A stretch of 64,000 bases of DNA from Clostridiaceae bacterium. GTDB taxonomy: Bacteria > Bacillota > Clostridia > Lachnospirales > Lachnospiraceae. Below, one piece after another: positions 28,401 to 36,999 of this stretch. Location: NCBI GenBank assembly GCA_910575585.1, contig CAJTGF010000024.1, forward strand, positions 1-64,000. Reading direction: 5' to 3'. The notes under the pieces were generated by a model that was not told where the DNA came from, searched no databases, and worked only from the letters and a program-made list of their open reading frames with translations. The number at the start of each line of letters is the position of its first letter. The first letter of the stretch is position 1. Both the position numbers and the translations under genes were made by a program.

Positions 28401-30976
28401 GGATTGGAGGAAGAGATCAAGAACCTGCAACAGAAGCTGAACACCGCCTATGACCAGTTCACCGGCAAATACGGCCTGCTGAACAGCACCGGCAACAAGC
28501 GTGCCTTTGAGCAGGACAGTTCCTACTGCCTGCTCTGCTCCCTGGAAGTCTTGGACGAGGACAGGAAACTGGAACGGAAGGCGGATATGTTTTCCAGGCG
28601 CACCATTAACCAGGCGAAACGCATTGACCATGTGGACACTCCCACGGAGGCCCTGGCGGTTTCTATCGGGGAGCGTGCCGGGGTAGACCTTCCCTTTATG
28701 GCGGGGCTGTTAGACCGGCCTGGGGAGGAGGAAGGGATTGCCGGGGAACTCTCCGGGGTGATCTTTAAAAACCCGGAGAAAAGCTGCCATGACCCGCTGT
28801 CGGGCTGGGAAACCGCCGATGAATACCTTTCCGGAAACGTGCGGAAAAAGCTGGCGGCGGCCAGGGCCGCCGCGGAGCATGACCCCGCTTATGAGGCCAA
28901 CGTGTCAGCGCTGGAAAAATCCCAGCCAAAGGACTTGTCGGCTGCGGAGATTGACGTGCGGATCGGGGCCACCTGGATTGACCCGGAGTATTATACCCAG
29001 TTTACCTATGAACTGCTGAAGACCCCAGGCTATTTAAGAGGGGACACCATTGCCGCCCGCTATTCCTCCGCCACCGGCGAGTGGAATGTCAGCGGCAAGG
29101 CCCGTGACAGCGCAAACAACACCCTGGCCTATGTGACCTACGGAACCAAGAGAAAGAACGCCTACGCCATTATCGAGGACAGCTTAAACTTACGTGACTG
29201 CCGGGTGTATGACACAATCCATGAGGCGGACGGCACGGAAAAACGGGTACTGAACACCAAAGAAACCATGTTGGCCCAGCAGAAGCAGGAAATGGTGCGG
29301 GAAGCCTTCAAGTCCTGGGTGTGGAAAGACCCCCAGAGGCGGGAGTCGCTCTGTGGGAAGTACAATGAGATTTTCAACAGTATCAAGCCCCGTGAGTACG
29401 ATGGCAGCCATATCCGGTTTACGGGCATGACCCCGGAGATCCACCTGCGGCCCCACCAGTTGAACGCCGTGGCCCGTATGCTCTATGGCGGCAACAGCCT
29501 TTTAGCCCACTGTGTGGGAGCCGGCAAGACCTTTGAGATTATAGCGGCGGCCATGGAGGGGAAACGGCTGGGGCTTTGCCGGAAAAACCTGGTGGTGGTT
29601 CCCAACCATTTGACGGAACAATGGGGCGCTGATTTCCTGCGCCTTTATCCGGGAGCCAACATCTTAGTGGCTACCAAGAAGGATTTTGAACCCCAGAACC
29701 GGAAAAAATTCTGTTCCCGTATCGCCACCGGGGATTATGACGCCGTGGTGATCGGCCACTCCCAGTTTGAAAAGATTCCTTTATCCCCGGAGCGCCAGAA
29801 GGAAATCCTGCGGGATCAGATTGACCAGATCTTAGACGGGATTGCCGAGGCCAAGGAGCAGAACGGGGAACGCTACACCATTAAGCAGCTGGAGAAATCC
29901 CGCAAAAGCCTGGAGGCCAAGCTGCAAAAGCTGAACGACCAGAGCCGCAAAGATGACGTAGTGACTTTTGAGGAACTGGGGGGTGACAAGCTGTTTGTGG
30001 ACGAGGCCCACGGCTTTAAGAACCTTTTCCTCACAACGAAAATGCGGAATGTGGGAGGGATTGGCCAGTCCGAGGCCCAGAAGTCCAGCGATATGTTCGC
30101 CAAGTGCCGGTATCTGGACAGCATTACGGGAGGAAAGGGCGTGGTGTTCGCCACGGGAACCCCGGTGAGCAACTCCATGGTGGAACTTTATACCATGATG
30201 AGGTATCTCCAATATGACCTTTTAAAAAGCACCGGCATGGAACACTTTGACAGTTGGGCGGCGGCTTTCGGGGAAACGGTGACAGCCCTGGAACTGGCTC
30301 CGGAGGGCGGGGGCTTCCGGGCAAAGACGAGATTCGCCAAGTTCTTCAACCTGCCGGAACTGATGGCCATGTGGAAGGAATCGGCGGATATCCAGACGGC
30401 GGATATGTTAAAACTCCCCGTGCCGGAATCGGAAAACCTGACTATCGTCACCAAGCCCAGTGAGTTTCAAAAGGAGTTAGTGGCCGAACTGGGGGAACGG
30501 GCGGAGGACGTAAGGAACCGCCTGGTAGAACCCAGGGACGACAATATGCTCAAGATTACGTCAGACGGGCGGAAGCTGGCCTTAGACCAGCGGCTGGCCT
30601 ACCCGGAACTGCCGGACGACCCGGAGAGCAAGGTCAACGCCTGTGTGAAGAACGTGTTAAATGTCTGGCATGACACCGCTTCCCAGAAAGGGGCGCAGCT
30701 GGTGTTCTGCGACCTCTCCACGCCCCACGGGGACGGCTCCTTCAATGTGTATGACGACATCAAGCAGAAGCTCATGGCCCAGGGTGTGCCGCCGGAGCAG
30801 ATGGCTTTTATCCATGACGCAAAGACGGACGCCCAGAAAGCGGAGTTATTCTCGAAAGTCAGGAAGGGCCAGGTGCGTGTCCTCTTAGGCTCCACCTCCA
30901 AAATGGGGGCAGGCACCAACGTCCAGAAAAAACTTGCGGCCCTCCACCATTTGGACTGCCCCTGGCGGCCCGCTGA
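22455..30976 (+). pseudogene. Giant ArdC-like/adenine methylase/SNF2 helicase, 5' part (interrupted)
   Basis: 2840 codons from ATG 22455 (AAAGGAGGTCAATT upstream). Order: ArdC-like N-terminal region (~1-280); a Gly/Gln/Arg-rich linker (~285-405) encoded over a tnpV gene; two similar MutS-I-like segments (~1200-1320 and 1345-1450, each with a G-x-YxxYGxDA pattern); an N6-adenine methylase (YVGWGGIPQAFD, SSMGTGNFLG, VGNVPFGNY, ~1610-1740); a helicase with HCVGAGKT (~2355), FVDEAHGFKN (~2514), ATGTPVSNSM and CPWRPAD. The frame breaks inside motif VI at GA 30975-30976. With 44133-45144 it makes 3177 residues. Confidence 0.9.
23314..23673 (+). CDS. TnpV-like protein nested out of frame in the helicase gene
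   Basis: 119 residues from ATG 23314 with a fine ribosome-binding site (GAAAGGAGAAAGGAAC). The sequence LTYTNWNGYQIPNLVMD, ALYTSLLLKGTLWSHLTEID, VTERLKAENQMAWVGQMNNI aligns along its length with the TnpV protein at 31033-31407. It lies entirely inside the helicase gene in another frame, so both are open for 360 bp. The helicase product of this stretch is low-complexity, which suggests the tnpV frame is older. TnpV function is unknown. Confidence 0.75.
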   Translation: MNNLTYTNWNGYQIPNLVMDSREGEPETLTRFGRAREKYLMEHRKALYTSLLLKGTLWSHLTEIDQAANEQMDSLTAELAASEGVTERLKAENQMAWVGQMNNIRQRAEEIIMAELIYS

Positions 30977-31032
30977 TGTAGGACGGATTTTGCGGACATT
31001 CAAAATAAAAACGAATGTGGAGGTAAAAGACA

Positions 31033-31407
31033 ATGGCAAAGACGATTTTTGAGGAATTGGGCGGCAAATACGAGCGGCAAGGAGATTATTTATTACCGTG
31101 CTTGACCGTACCTGCCGAAGAAGAACAGCCGATAGGCACATGGGGGCAGCGGCATCTGGACTATTTGAAGCAGTACCGCAAGGTTACATACACCAATCTT
31201 CTCACAAGCGGCAAACTCAACGCTTATCTTGCCGATATTGATAGGCAGGCGCAGGAACGCTTTGAAAGGCTCATAGAGGGCATGAAACAGGCGCAAGGCA
31301 TAACGGAACGCCTAAAGGAAGAAAACTCCTTAGAATGGATAGGACGGCTCAATAACATAAGGGCTTGTGCGAGGGAGATTGTGAACGAGGAAATCATTTT
31401 CGCATAA
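31033..31407 (+). CDS. TnpV family transposon protein
   Basis: 124 residues from ATG 31033 with GGAGG upstream, close to the left end. It starts MAKTIFEELGGKYERQGDYL and continues with RKVTYTNLLTSGKLNAYL and GITERLKEENSLEWIG, the TnpV pattern known from Tn4451-type and related elements. Small, charged, no catalytic motif visible; function unknown. It overlaps the run-off end of the truncated helicase frame (stop at 31052). An inverted repeat follows. Confidence 0.8.
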   Translation: MAKTIFEELGGKYERQGDYLLPCLTVPAEEEQPIGTWGQRHLDYLKQYRKVTYTNLLTSGKLNAYLADIDRQAQERFERLIEGMKQAQGITERLKEENSLEWIGRLNNIRACAREIVNEEIIFA

Positions 31408-31458
31408 TTCAAGTGAAAGGTGCTTTTACTTTGGGGATAAAGTGCCTTTCACTGATTT
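31408..31458. terminator. Inverted repeat after tnpV, likely terminator
   Basis: AGTGAAAGG near 31412 pairs with CCTTTCACT near 31445 across an 18-nt loop. T-richness after it is weak, so it could also be a protein-binding site. Confidence 0.5.
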
Positions 31459-31485
31459 GTCATAAAAGGCGGTTCATTATTCTGT

Positions 31486-31514
31486 TTGAAGTTATGAGCG
31501 ATACATAGTATAAT
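31486..31514 (+). promoter_or_regulatory. Promoter of the FadR-type regulator gene
   Basis: TTGAAG (31486-31491) and TATAAT (31509-31514) with 17-bp spacing, 30 bp before the start codon. Confidence 0.75.
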
Positions 31515-31544
31515 ATTCAGATAAAAGAAAAAGGTGGTATATCC

Positions 31545-32216
31545 ATGAAAAATAAAATGCTCTCCCAAAGTGTTGCTGATAGTATTCTATCTATGATAAC
31601 TATAGAAAAGCGTTTTTCTGTTGGGGACAAACTTCCAAACGAAATAGAATTGTCAGAGGAACTTAATGTGAGCCGTACCACGTTGCGGGAAGCAATAAGA
31701 ATATTGGTTGCTTATAATATACTGGAAATTAGACGTGGAAAAGGTACTTATGTTACAGAAAAGGTGCTTGAACAACCGCAGGATTTGGAACAGCTCTCTA
31801 CGGTCAAAGTAAATGCAAAAGACCTTTATGAAATGCGGCTGATTTTCGAGCCAGAAGCTGCTTATCTTGCGGCTGTCAGAGGAACAGATGCGGAAATAAA
31901 AAGGATACTTGATTACGGAAAGCGTATTGAAGATGAAATTAGAAATGGAAAGGATAGAACCAAAGACGAACATTCTTTTCATAAAGCGATTGCACAGGCA
32001 ACGCATAATGAATTTATGAATAAACTCATGCCAATATTATATCAAGCTATTTCAAAGGGAGTTGTATTATCTACGCAGAGCGAAAAAGCAATTAACGACA
32101 CGATAGGCGACCATAGGATGATAATGGAATTTCTGGAACAACGAAATGCGGAAGGGGCAAAAAACGCCATGAGAATTCATATTATGCACGCAATAAAAGA
32201 ATTAAATATTGAATGA
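31545..32216 (+). CDS. GntR/FadR family transcriptional regulator
   Basis: 223 residues. The N-terminal winged helix (~10-75) has GDKLPNEIELSEELNVSRTT and the C-terminal FCD-like helical domain (~90-220) has YEMRLIFEPEAAYLAA and HKAIAQATHNEFM. The domain binds a small ligand, usually a carboxylate, in related proteins. It stands just upstream of the acetyltransferase and methyltransferase genes, each side with its own promoter, and may control them. Overall AT-rich. Confidence 0.85.
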   Translation: MKNKMLSQSVADSILSMITIEKRFSVGDKLPNEIELSEELNVSRTTLREAIRILVAYNILEIRRGKGTYVTEKVLEQPQDLEQLSTVKVNAKDLYEMRLIFEPEAAYLAAVRGTDAEIKRILDYGKRIEDEIRNGKDRTKDEHSFHKAIAQATHNEFMNKLMPILYQAISKGVVLSTQSEKAINDTIGDHRMIMEFLEQRNAEGAKNAMRIHIMHAIKELNIE

Positions 32217-32221
32217 ATATT

Positions 32222-32256
32222 TAGCACTTGCAATAAAAGCAGGTGCTTTTCTTTTA
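32222..32256 (+). terminator. Terminator after the FadR-type gene
   Basis: AGCACTTGC pairs with GCAGGTGCT around AATAAAA, followed by TTTCTTTT. Confidence 0.75.
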
Positions 32257-32278
32257 GATATAGACATAATACAACGTA

Positions 32279-32307
32279 TTGACATTAGACAACATTAGGA
32301 GTATAAT
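32279..32307 (+). promoter_or_regulatory. Promoter of the acetyltransferase gene
   Basis: TTGACA (32279-32284) and TATAAT (32302-32307) with 17-bp spacing, a consensus promoter. ATAAGGAGGAC precedes the ATG at 32339. Confidence 0.85.
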
Positions 32308-32338
32308 AATAAAAAATTTTATATAAGGAGGACGGCTT

Positions 32339-32959
32339 ATGAAGTATATTGATGTATCTACATGGAAAAGAGCCATGCATTGCGAGGCGTTTAGGAACAG
32401 TGTTCAACCGCAGTATTGCGTTACTTTTAATGTAGACATAACAAATTTTCTCTCCCAAGTAAAGAAACGGCGATTTTCATTCACATTTTCTTTTGTGTAT
32501 GCGGTAACGAAATGTGCAAACGAAATTGAGGAGTTCCGTTGTCGATTTGTGGACGGGAAACCCGCTATTTTTGAAACAATCAATACGTCATTTACATATT
32601 TTAATGAAACCACAGAACTTTTTAAGGTGGTTAATGTTCCGATGCAGGAAACGATTGAAGATTATGTTGTTTTAGCGAAAAAGACAGAGGAAAATCAGAC
32701 AGACTATTTCGTTGCACCAATGGCAAATGATATTTATCAGTTTTCTCCTTTTCCGTGGGTATCTTATACTCATATTTCTCATACTGAATCGGGGAAAAAG
32801 GATAATGCTATCCCATTATTTGACTGGGGGAAATTCTATGAAAAGGATGGAAAAATCTATCTGCCTTTTTCCGTACAAGTGCATCATTCATTTATTGATG
32901 GCGTACATATTGGAAAACTTGCGGAAAAGTTGCAGTGTTATTTGGATAGCTTTGAGTAG
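32339..32959 (+). CDS. CatA-like (chloramphenicol acetyltransferase family) O-acetyltransferase
   Basis: 206 residues, the length of trimeric CAT enzymes. The C-terminal VHHSFIDGVH contains the catalytic His motif HHxxxDG, and PWVSYTH and FTYFNETTELF fit the fold. CAT transfers acetyl from acetyl-CoA to chloramphenicol. This member is divergent from classic CatP/CatA sequences as I remember them, so the substrate is open and resistance is not proven. Expressed from a consensus promoter behind a FadR-type regulator; the methyltransferase gene follows within 10 bp. Confidence 0.75.
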   Translation: MKYIDVSTWKRAMHCEAFRNSVQPQYCVTFNVDITNFLSQVKKRRFSFTFSFVYAVTKCANEIEEFRCRFVDGKPAIFETINTSFTYFNETTELFKVVNVPMQETIEDYVVLAKKTEENQTDYFVAPMANDIYQFSPFPWVSYTHISHTESGKKDNAIPLFDWGKFYEKDGKIYLPFSVQVHHSFIDGVHIGKLAEKLQCYLDSFE

Positions 32960-32967
32960 GTGTATAT

Positions 32968-33633
32968 ATGTTACGGAAACAAGCTTTTTCACCAGAAAAA
33001 TATGATAAGAACATAGTGGCTACTCTCCCATATTATGAAGAATACTTCAAACAAATAATAGAGATTGTCCATACGGCTTTTCACATATCGATAGCATGGT
33101 TAGATATAGGTTGTGGGACTGGAAAAATGGCAGATATGGCGATTAGAAATCTTCAAGTAGAGAATATAGTTTGTTGTGACAATTCGCCGCAAATGCTAAA
33201 GATAGCGAAAGAACGTGTCTGTTCTTCGAAAGTTGATTTTCGGAAAGTTCTGATACAAAACCTGCAATATAATTCAGACTTTGACATCATAACGGCAATT
33301 TTAATTACTCATTATCTTGAATATGAGGAAAAAATTGCAAGTATCAGAAATTGTTATAACGCTCTAAAAAAGAATGGTCTGTTTTTTACAGTAGAAAATT
33401 TTGCACCTAATAACGATGTGTTTAAAAGATTATATCTGGAACGGTGGAAAAAGTATCAGTATGAAAATGGAAAAAGCGAAGAAGAATGTCAAAGCCATAT
33501 ACTTAGATATAATACAGAATACTTTCCAGTCACCATTATGGAGCAAATTCATGTATTGCAGGAATGTGGATTTAAAAATGTAGAAATTTTTTGGTGTTCT
33601 TATATGCAAGTTGGAATCTTAGGAATTAAATGA
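32968..33633 (+). CDS. Class I SAM-dependent methyltransferase
   Basis: 221 residues. Motif I LDIGCGTGKM (~46) is followed by CCDNSPQMLKIA, FDIITAILITHYLEYEEK and NGLFFTVENFAP, the order of a Rossmann-like small-molecule methyltransferase. Substrate unknown. It lies eight bases after the acetyltransferase and probably shares its mRNA, suggesting a two-enzyme drug- or metabolite-modifying cassette. Confidence 0.75.
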   Translation: MLRKQAFSPEKYDKNIVATLPYYEEYFKQIIEIVHTAFHISIAWLDIGCGTGKMADMAIRNLQVENIVCCDNSPQMLKIAKERVCSSKVDFRKVLIQNLQYNSDFDIITAILITHYLEYEEKIASIRNCYNALKKNGLFFTVENFAPNNDVFKRLYLERWKKYQYENGKSEEECQSHILRYNTEYFPVTIMEQIHVLQECGFKNVEIFWCSYMQVGILGIK

Positions 33634-33670
33634 ATCAAAAATCAATAGATGGAGGGATATAGATAACAAA

Positions 33671-33868
33671 ATGAAGAAAACAGAATGGATATATTGTCCT
33701 GTTTGTGGCAGTAAAACCCGTGATAGAATCAGAGAAGATACATTTTTGAAAAACTATCCTCTTTACTGTCCGAAATGTAAGCAGGAAACATTGATTGAAG
33801 CAAAAAATTTCAACATAACAGTCATCACAGAGCCAGACACTTTAGATGCAGAGCCGATGAATTTGTGA
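33671..33868 (+). CDS. Cysteine-rich KTR domain protein
   Basis: 65 residues with two CxxC pairs (YCPVCGSKTRDRIRED, YCPKCKQETLIEAKNF), the pattern of the small cysteine-rich KTR proteins found beside resistance genes in Tn916-like and related elements. A zinc ribbon is likely. Role unknown. Confidence 0.75.
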   Translation: MKKTEWIYCPVCGSKTRDRIREDTFLKNYPLYCPKCKQETLIEAKNFNITVITEPDTLDAEPMNL

Positions 33869-34350
33869 AATAAAATCACAGTTCGTCGGTTCTATTTTAT
33901 TTCATAAGGTTTTAAGGCAAACGCCCACCATATAAAAAAACAGCGTTATGGTGGGCGGTATTGCTATGCCCGAAAAGACTTAACAGACACTCTCCAGACC
34001 TGTTTTAAAGTTTGGAGGGATTTTTTATGTTCTTTTTTCGGGCAGTTATCCATCTGCTCATGCAACGCAGATTTGACTTATACATAGCATATCGGGGAAT
34101 GGCAAGAAGCCAGTTAAAAAAATCCCTGCCCTTGCAACGCTACTTCTCACCATGAAACCAGAAGTAGAATCTCCATTCAACAGAACATGTATCTCCTATA
34201 ACCGTAGAGGTCACAGAACCTTTGCGGTTTTTCTTTTGTCGTTTTTTATCGGAATGTGCCGCAGGGCTGTTTCCGCTGTTGGCTGTCGTTCGCCGCCTTT
34301 CCAATCTGGATTTTTACATTTTCAAAAATTCGGATTGGAGGAAATAAGGA
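33869..34350 (+). promoter_or_regulatory. Leader region with hairpins before the sigma-factor genes
   Basis: A 480-bp stretch with structured leader features: CGCCCACCAT/ATGGTGGGCG (~33920-33958) and CTCCAGAC ... GTTTGGAG followed by GATTTTTT (~33995-34026), a terminator-like hairpin placed just before a short ORF (34027-34155). Such leader plus peptide arrangements act as attenuators upstream of Tn916-type regulatory genes, so attenuation is plausible here but inferred. Confidence 0.45.
34027..34155 (+). CDS. Possible 42-residue leader peptide/small protein
   Basis: ATG 34027 with TTGGAGGGATTTTTT upstream. The product starts MFFFRAVIHLLMQRRFDLYI and is basic. The ribosome-binding site overlaps the 3' side of the terminator-like hairpin. 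No family recognised. Confidence 0.4.
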   Translation: MFFFRAVIHLLMQRRFDLYIAYRGMARSQLKKSLPLQRYFSP

Positions 34351-34794
34351 ATGGCATACAACCACGGACGGGAGGACAGGAAATGGCGTATCTGGAAAGA
34401 AGCCGAGGAAAAAGTGCTGCGTGAGCATGGCGTTGATGAAGCGGTCATTGAGCAAATCCGCATGGAGGACAGGGCGAATTTTAATTCCAACAGGCGGTTT
34501 TACCGATGGACGAGCGACTTCGGCGAATACCTTGAAGGAATGGCGGACGCTGAACAGCAGGCAGAGCCGAATACCGTTGCGGACTTGCTGGACGAGATTG
34601 AGGACGAGAAGCTGTATCAGGCACTTCTTACGGTGGACAAGCATACCCTGCTCATTCTCCTGCTGAAAATGCAGGGGTATTCCACAAGGGAGATTGCGGC
34701 AATGGCAGGGCTTACTGAAAGGGCGGTTTACAAACGCATTGAACGGCTCCGCAAAAAATTAAAGCCTATTTTTTATCCTTTCGGGGAAATTTAA
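34351..34794 (+). CDS. Sigma-70-like regulatory protein (Tn916-type)
   Basis: 147 residues. The C-terminal half contains a region-4-like helix-turn-helix (MQGYSTREIAAMAGLTERAV then YKRIERLRKKLKPIF). This fits the sigma-factor-like proteins that regulate Tn916-like transposons. The N-terminal half (NHGREDRKWRIWKEAEEKVL) is characteristic of that group. Start has TTGGAGGAAATAAGGA upstream. Confidence 0.75.
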   Translation: MAYNHGREDRKWRIWKEAEEKVLREHGVDEAVIEQIRMEDRANFNSNRRFYRWTSDFGEYLEGMADAEQQAEPNTVADLLDEIEDEKLYQALLTVDKHTLLILLLKMQGYSTREIAAMAGLTERAVYKRIERLRKKLKPIFYPFGEI

Positions 34795-34860
34795 CCATTT
34801 CCACGGGCTATTGGGTGGGAGGGCAATCCTCCCGCTCAATTTTTTTCGGGAGGAAAGGAA

Positions 34861-35334
34861 ATGGCATACGGGGCAAAGACATACACGCTTCGGGAGGAAT
34901 CCACGGAAAGCGGCAAAAGGTATTTTATCAGCTTTAAGGACGGGCAGGGGGAACACCACGAACTGGAAGTGTCCGAGCAGTTATTCATTGAATTTCGGCA
35001 GATGGAGCGCAGGAACAGAAACCTTCAGCAATGGAACCAGCGGCACAGGGAGTTTAACGAGGTGTGGGACGAAACGCTTTACAGACGGGCGTTGCGAGTG
35101 CCTAAGACGCTTGATGAAAGCATGATTGAAAAAGAACGGAATGAATTGTTTTACAAATCGGTTGCCCGACTGCCAGAGATACAAAGGCGGCGTTTCCTGC
35201 TTTATTACGAGTATGATTTCAACTTTTACCAAATCGGTGAGATGGAGCATTGCACCGCTTCCGCTGTCCAGAAGTCTGTTTCGGTTGCAAGGGAAAAGGT
35301 CAAGGCAGAAATGAGGAAGTATCTCAAACCTTGA
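34861..35334 (+). CDS. Second sigma-70-like factor
   Basis: 157 residues, start after GGGAGGAAAGGAA. The C-terminal part (RLPEIQRRRFLLYYEYDFNF, YQIGEMEHCTASAVQKSVSV, AREKVKAEMRKYL) is a sigma region-4-like helix-turn-helix. The N-terminal part is related in style to Tn916-type regulators. It lies 66 bp after the first sigma-like gene, so the two likely act together on transfer or replication genes downstream. Confidence 0.7.
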   Translation: MAYGAKTYTLREESTESGKRYFISFKDGQGEHHELEVSEQLFIEFRQMERRNRNLQQWNQRHREFNEVWDETLYRRALRVPKTLDESMIEKERNELFYKSVARLPEIQRRRFLLYYEYDFNFYQIGEMEHCTASAVQKSVSVAREKVKAEMRKYLKP

Positions 35335-35443
35335 CGATTACCGCCCAAAAAAGGAATCCGCTTTTTAGCGGCGTGGGGATGGCGGCATTACATACTCTCA
35401 CTTTTTTTCGTGGGAGTAAATCTATTTAAAGGAGGTCACGTCT

Positions 35444-35530
35444 ATGTGCAACAAAACCAAAGACACCGCCCGAAAGGAGGAATCCCATGCAGAAGCTTCA
35501 GACGGTCAACGCCGACACGCTCCTCTATGA
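35444..35530 (+). CDS. Short ORF overlapping the ATPase start
   Basis: 28 codons from ATG 35444 with a very strong ribosome-binding site (TAAAGGAGGTCACGTCT). It overlaps the start of the ATPase gene in another frame, so it may be a leader for translational coupling. Product MCNKTKDTARKEES... has no recognised family. Confidence 0.35.
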   Translation: MCNKTKDTARKEESHAEASDGQRRHAPL

Positions 35531-36527
35531 GCCGCTTGAGAAGCCGTCTTTTGTGGTGGATGGTCTGATACCCACGGGTTTAATTCTGTTCTGCGGCTCA
35601 CAGAAAATCGGCAAGAGCTGGCTTATGTTAAAGCTCTGCCTTTGCGTGTCGCAGGGAATCCCCTTGTGGGATATGCCCACACAGGAGGGCGATGTGCTTT
35701 ATCTCTGCCTTGAGGACACGTTCTGCCGCATACAAGACAGGCTGTTCCGCTTGACGGACGAAGCGAGCGGGCGGCTCCATTTTGCGGTGGCAAGCGATAA
35801 GCTGTCGGACGGTCTTATCGTGCAGTTGGAGGACTATCTGAAAGAATACCCTGACAGCAGGCTCATTGTGATTGACACCTTGCAGAAAGTCCGCACCGCA
35901 TCCAAAGACAACGCCTATGCAAGCGACTACGGGGACATCTCCCTTATCAAAGACTTTGCCGACAGGCACTCTCTGGCAGTCATTGTCGTACACCACATCC
36001 GAAAGCAGAACGACAGCGACGTGTTCAACAAAGTGTCTGGCACAACGGGGTTGACGGGGAGTGCGGACGCAACCTTTGTCCTGCAACAGGAAAGCCGTGC
36101 GTCCAATGCCGCAAAGCTGTATGTGACGGGCAGGGACACGCCCTATCAGGAGTTCACGCTCCGCTTCCATGATTGCAGTTGGGAACTGGTGGAGCGGAAA
36201 GAGCAGGAACAGCTTGCAAAAGAAGCGATACCAGACGTCCTTTTTCGGTTAGTGGATTTCATGCAGGGCAGGGAGGAATGGACTGGAACTGCAATGGAGC
36301 TTCTGGACGCTCTGGGGGAAACAGGGACAGCGGCGAATGTCTTGACAAAATGGATGAACGAGTACCGCCTTGACCTCCTGCTTGAAAACCATATCCGCTA
36401 TGACTTCTGCCGCAAGAACAGCCACAGGCTGATTTCCCTTGCAAGGCAGGAGGATACGGACGGTGACGGTCGTGACGATGGTGACGGTGTTTTTGGGATA
36501 CCCCCTGCCGCTGTCACTGTCACCTAA
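35487..36527 (+). CDS. RepA-like AAA (RecA-fold) ATPase
   Basis: 346 residues. Walker A GSQKIGKSWLM (~31-42), Walker B RLIVIDTL (~120-128) and IVVHHIRK place it with the AAA_25/RepA hexameric helicase-like proteins of mobile elements, which support replication of the circular form. FIPTGLILFC-type N-terminus is typical. AAAGGAGGAATCCC precedes the ATG. The 3' end contains part of a 27-bp repeat (36481-36507) that recurs downstream. Confidence 0.8.
   Translation: MQKLQTVNADTLLYEPLEKPSFVVDGLIPTGLILFCGSQKIGKSWLMLKLCLCVSQGIPLWDMPTQEGDVLYLCLEDTFCRIQDRLFRLTDEASGRLHFAVASDKLSDGLIVQLEDYLKEYPDSRLIVIDTLQKVRTASKDNAYASDYGDISLIKDFADRHSLAVIVVHHIRKQNDSDVFNKVSGTTGLTGSADATFVLQQESRASNAAKLYVTGRDTPYQEFTLRFHDCSWELVERKEQEQLAKEAIPDVLFRLVDFMQGREEWTGTAMELLDALGETGTAANVLTKWMNEYRLDLLLENHIRYDFCRKNSHRLISLARQEDTDGDGRDDGDGVFGIPPAAVTVT
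36481..36507 (+). repeat. 27-bp direct repeat, copy 1
   Basis: GTGACGGTGTTTTTGGG... repeated exactly at 36580-36606 and, over 25 bp, in inverted form at 36917-36941. Copy 1 lies within the last codons of the ATPase gene. Short GTGACGGT units surround each copy. Confidence 0.85.
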
Positions 36528-36579
36528 GAAGAATGTGAAAACGGCGGCTCTGGCTTATGCGTGACGGTCAGTGACGGTC

Positions 36580-36606
36580 GTGACGGTGTTTTTGGGATAC
36601 CCCCTG
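36580..36606 (+). repeat. 27-bp direct repeat, copy 2
   Basis: Identical to 36481-36507, in the noncoding region before oriT. Possible iteron or regulator-binding site. Confidence 0.85.
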
Positions 36607-36663
36607 TTGCTGCCGCTGTCATAGCAAATGTATGTAAAATCGGCGGTTCTGCCCTTCGGGAGA

Positions 36664-36812
36664 ACACCCCGTAAACGCAAGATGCAGGCGTGGGCTTTGC
36701 TCGCCCTTTTCGGCTCGTAAAGCCACCCCTGCGGTCAGAAAAATCCCCCGATTTTTCCGACTGCGTTTACAGGGTGTAACACACTACACTTTGCCCTGCA
36801 AAGTCGTGTGCC
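36664..36812 (-). other. Predicted oriT of the second element (MobV/pMV158 type)
   Basis: On the minus strand, TAGTGTG-TTA (positions 36786 to 36777) matches the pMV158 nick sequence, with nicking expected between 36780 and 36779. It is preceded by the hairpin ACTTTGC-AGG-GCAAAGT (36804 to 36788), as in MobV oriTs. Left of it a longer inverted repeat pairs 36664-36679 with 36762-36777. The MobV relaxase gene starts 190 bp to the right. The stretch 36528-36999 otherwise holds only repeats. Confidence 0.85.
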
Positions 36813-36916
36813 AGACGTTCCCTCTGGACTCCCTTAAAGCAGGGCTTACGCCCTGCCCATCCTGCGCCTTGCGGCTTCGGATGGAAGAATGTGCGGTGAC
36901 AGTCGGCGGCTCCCGT

Positions 36917-36941
36917 GGGGGTATCCCAAAAACACCGTCAC
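36917..36941 (-). repeat. Inverted copy of the 27-bp repeat
   Basis: GGGGGTATCCCAAAAACACC and following bases are the reverse complement of copies 1 and 2 (25 bp). Together with copy 2 it brackets the predicted oriT. Confidence 0.8.
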
Positions 36942-36999
36942 CACCGTCACCAACCGTCACCCTCTGGAAGATTACCCGCCGAAGAAAGGAAGATTGACT

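Noticed and set aside
32339-32959. Assigning a definite cat gene name and chloramphenicol resistance
   Set aside because: Catalytic motif is present but overall sequence differs from CatP/CatA types I know; activity not provable from sequence alone.
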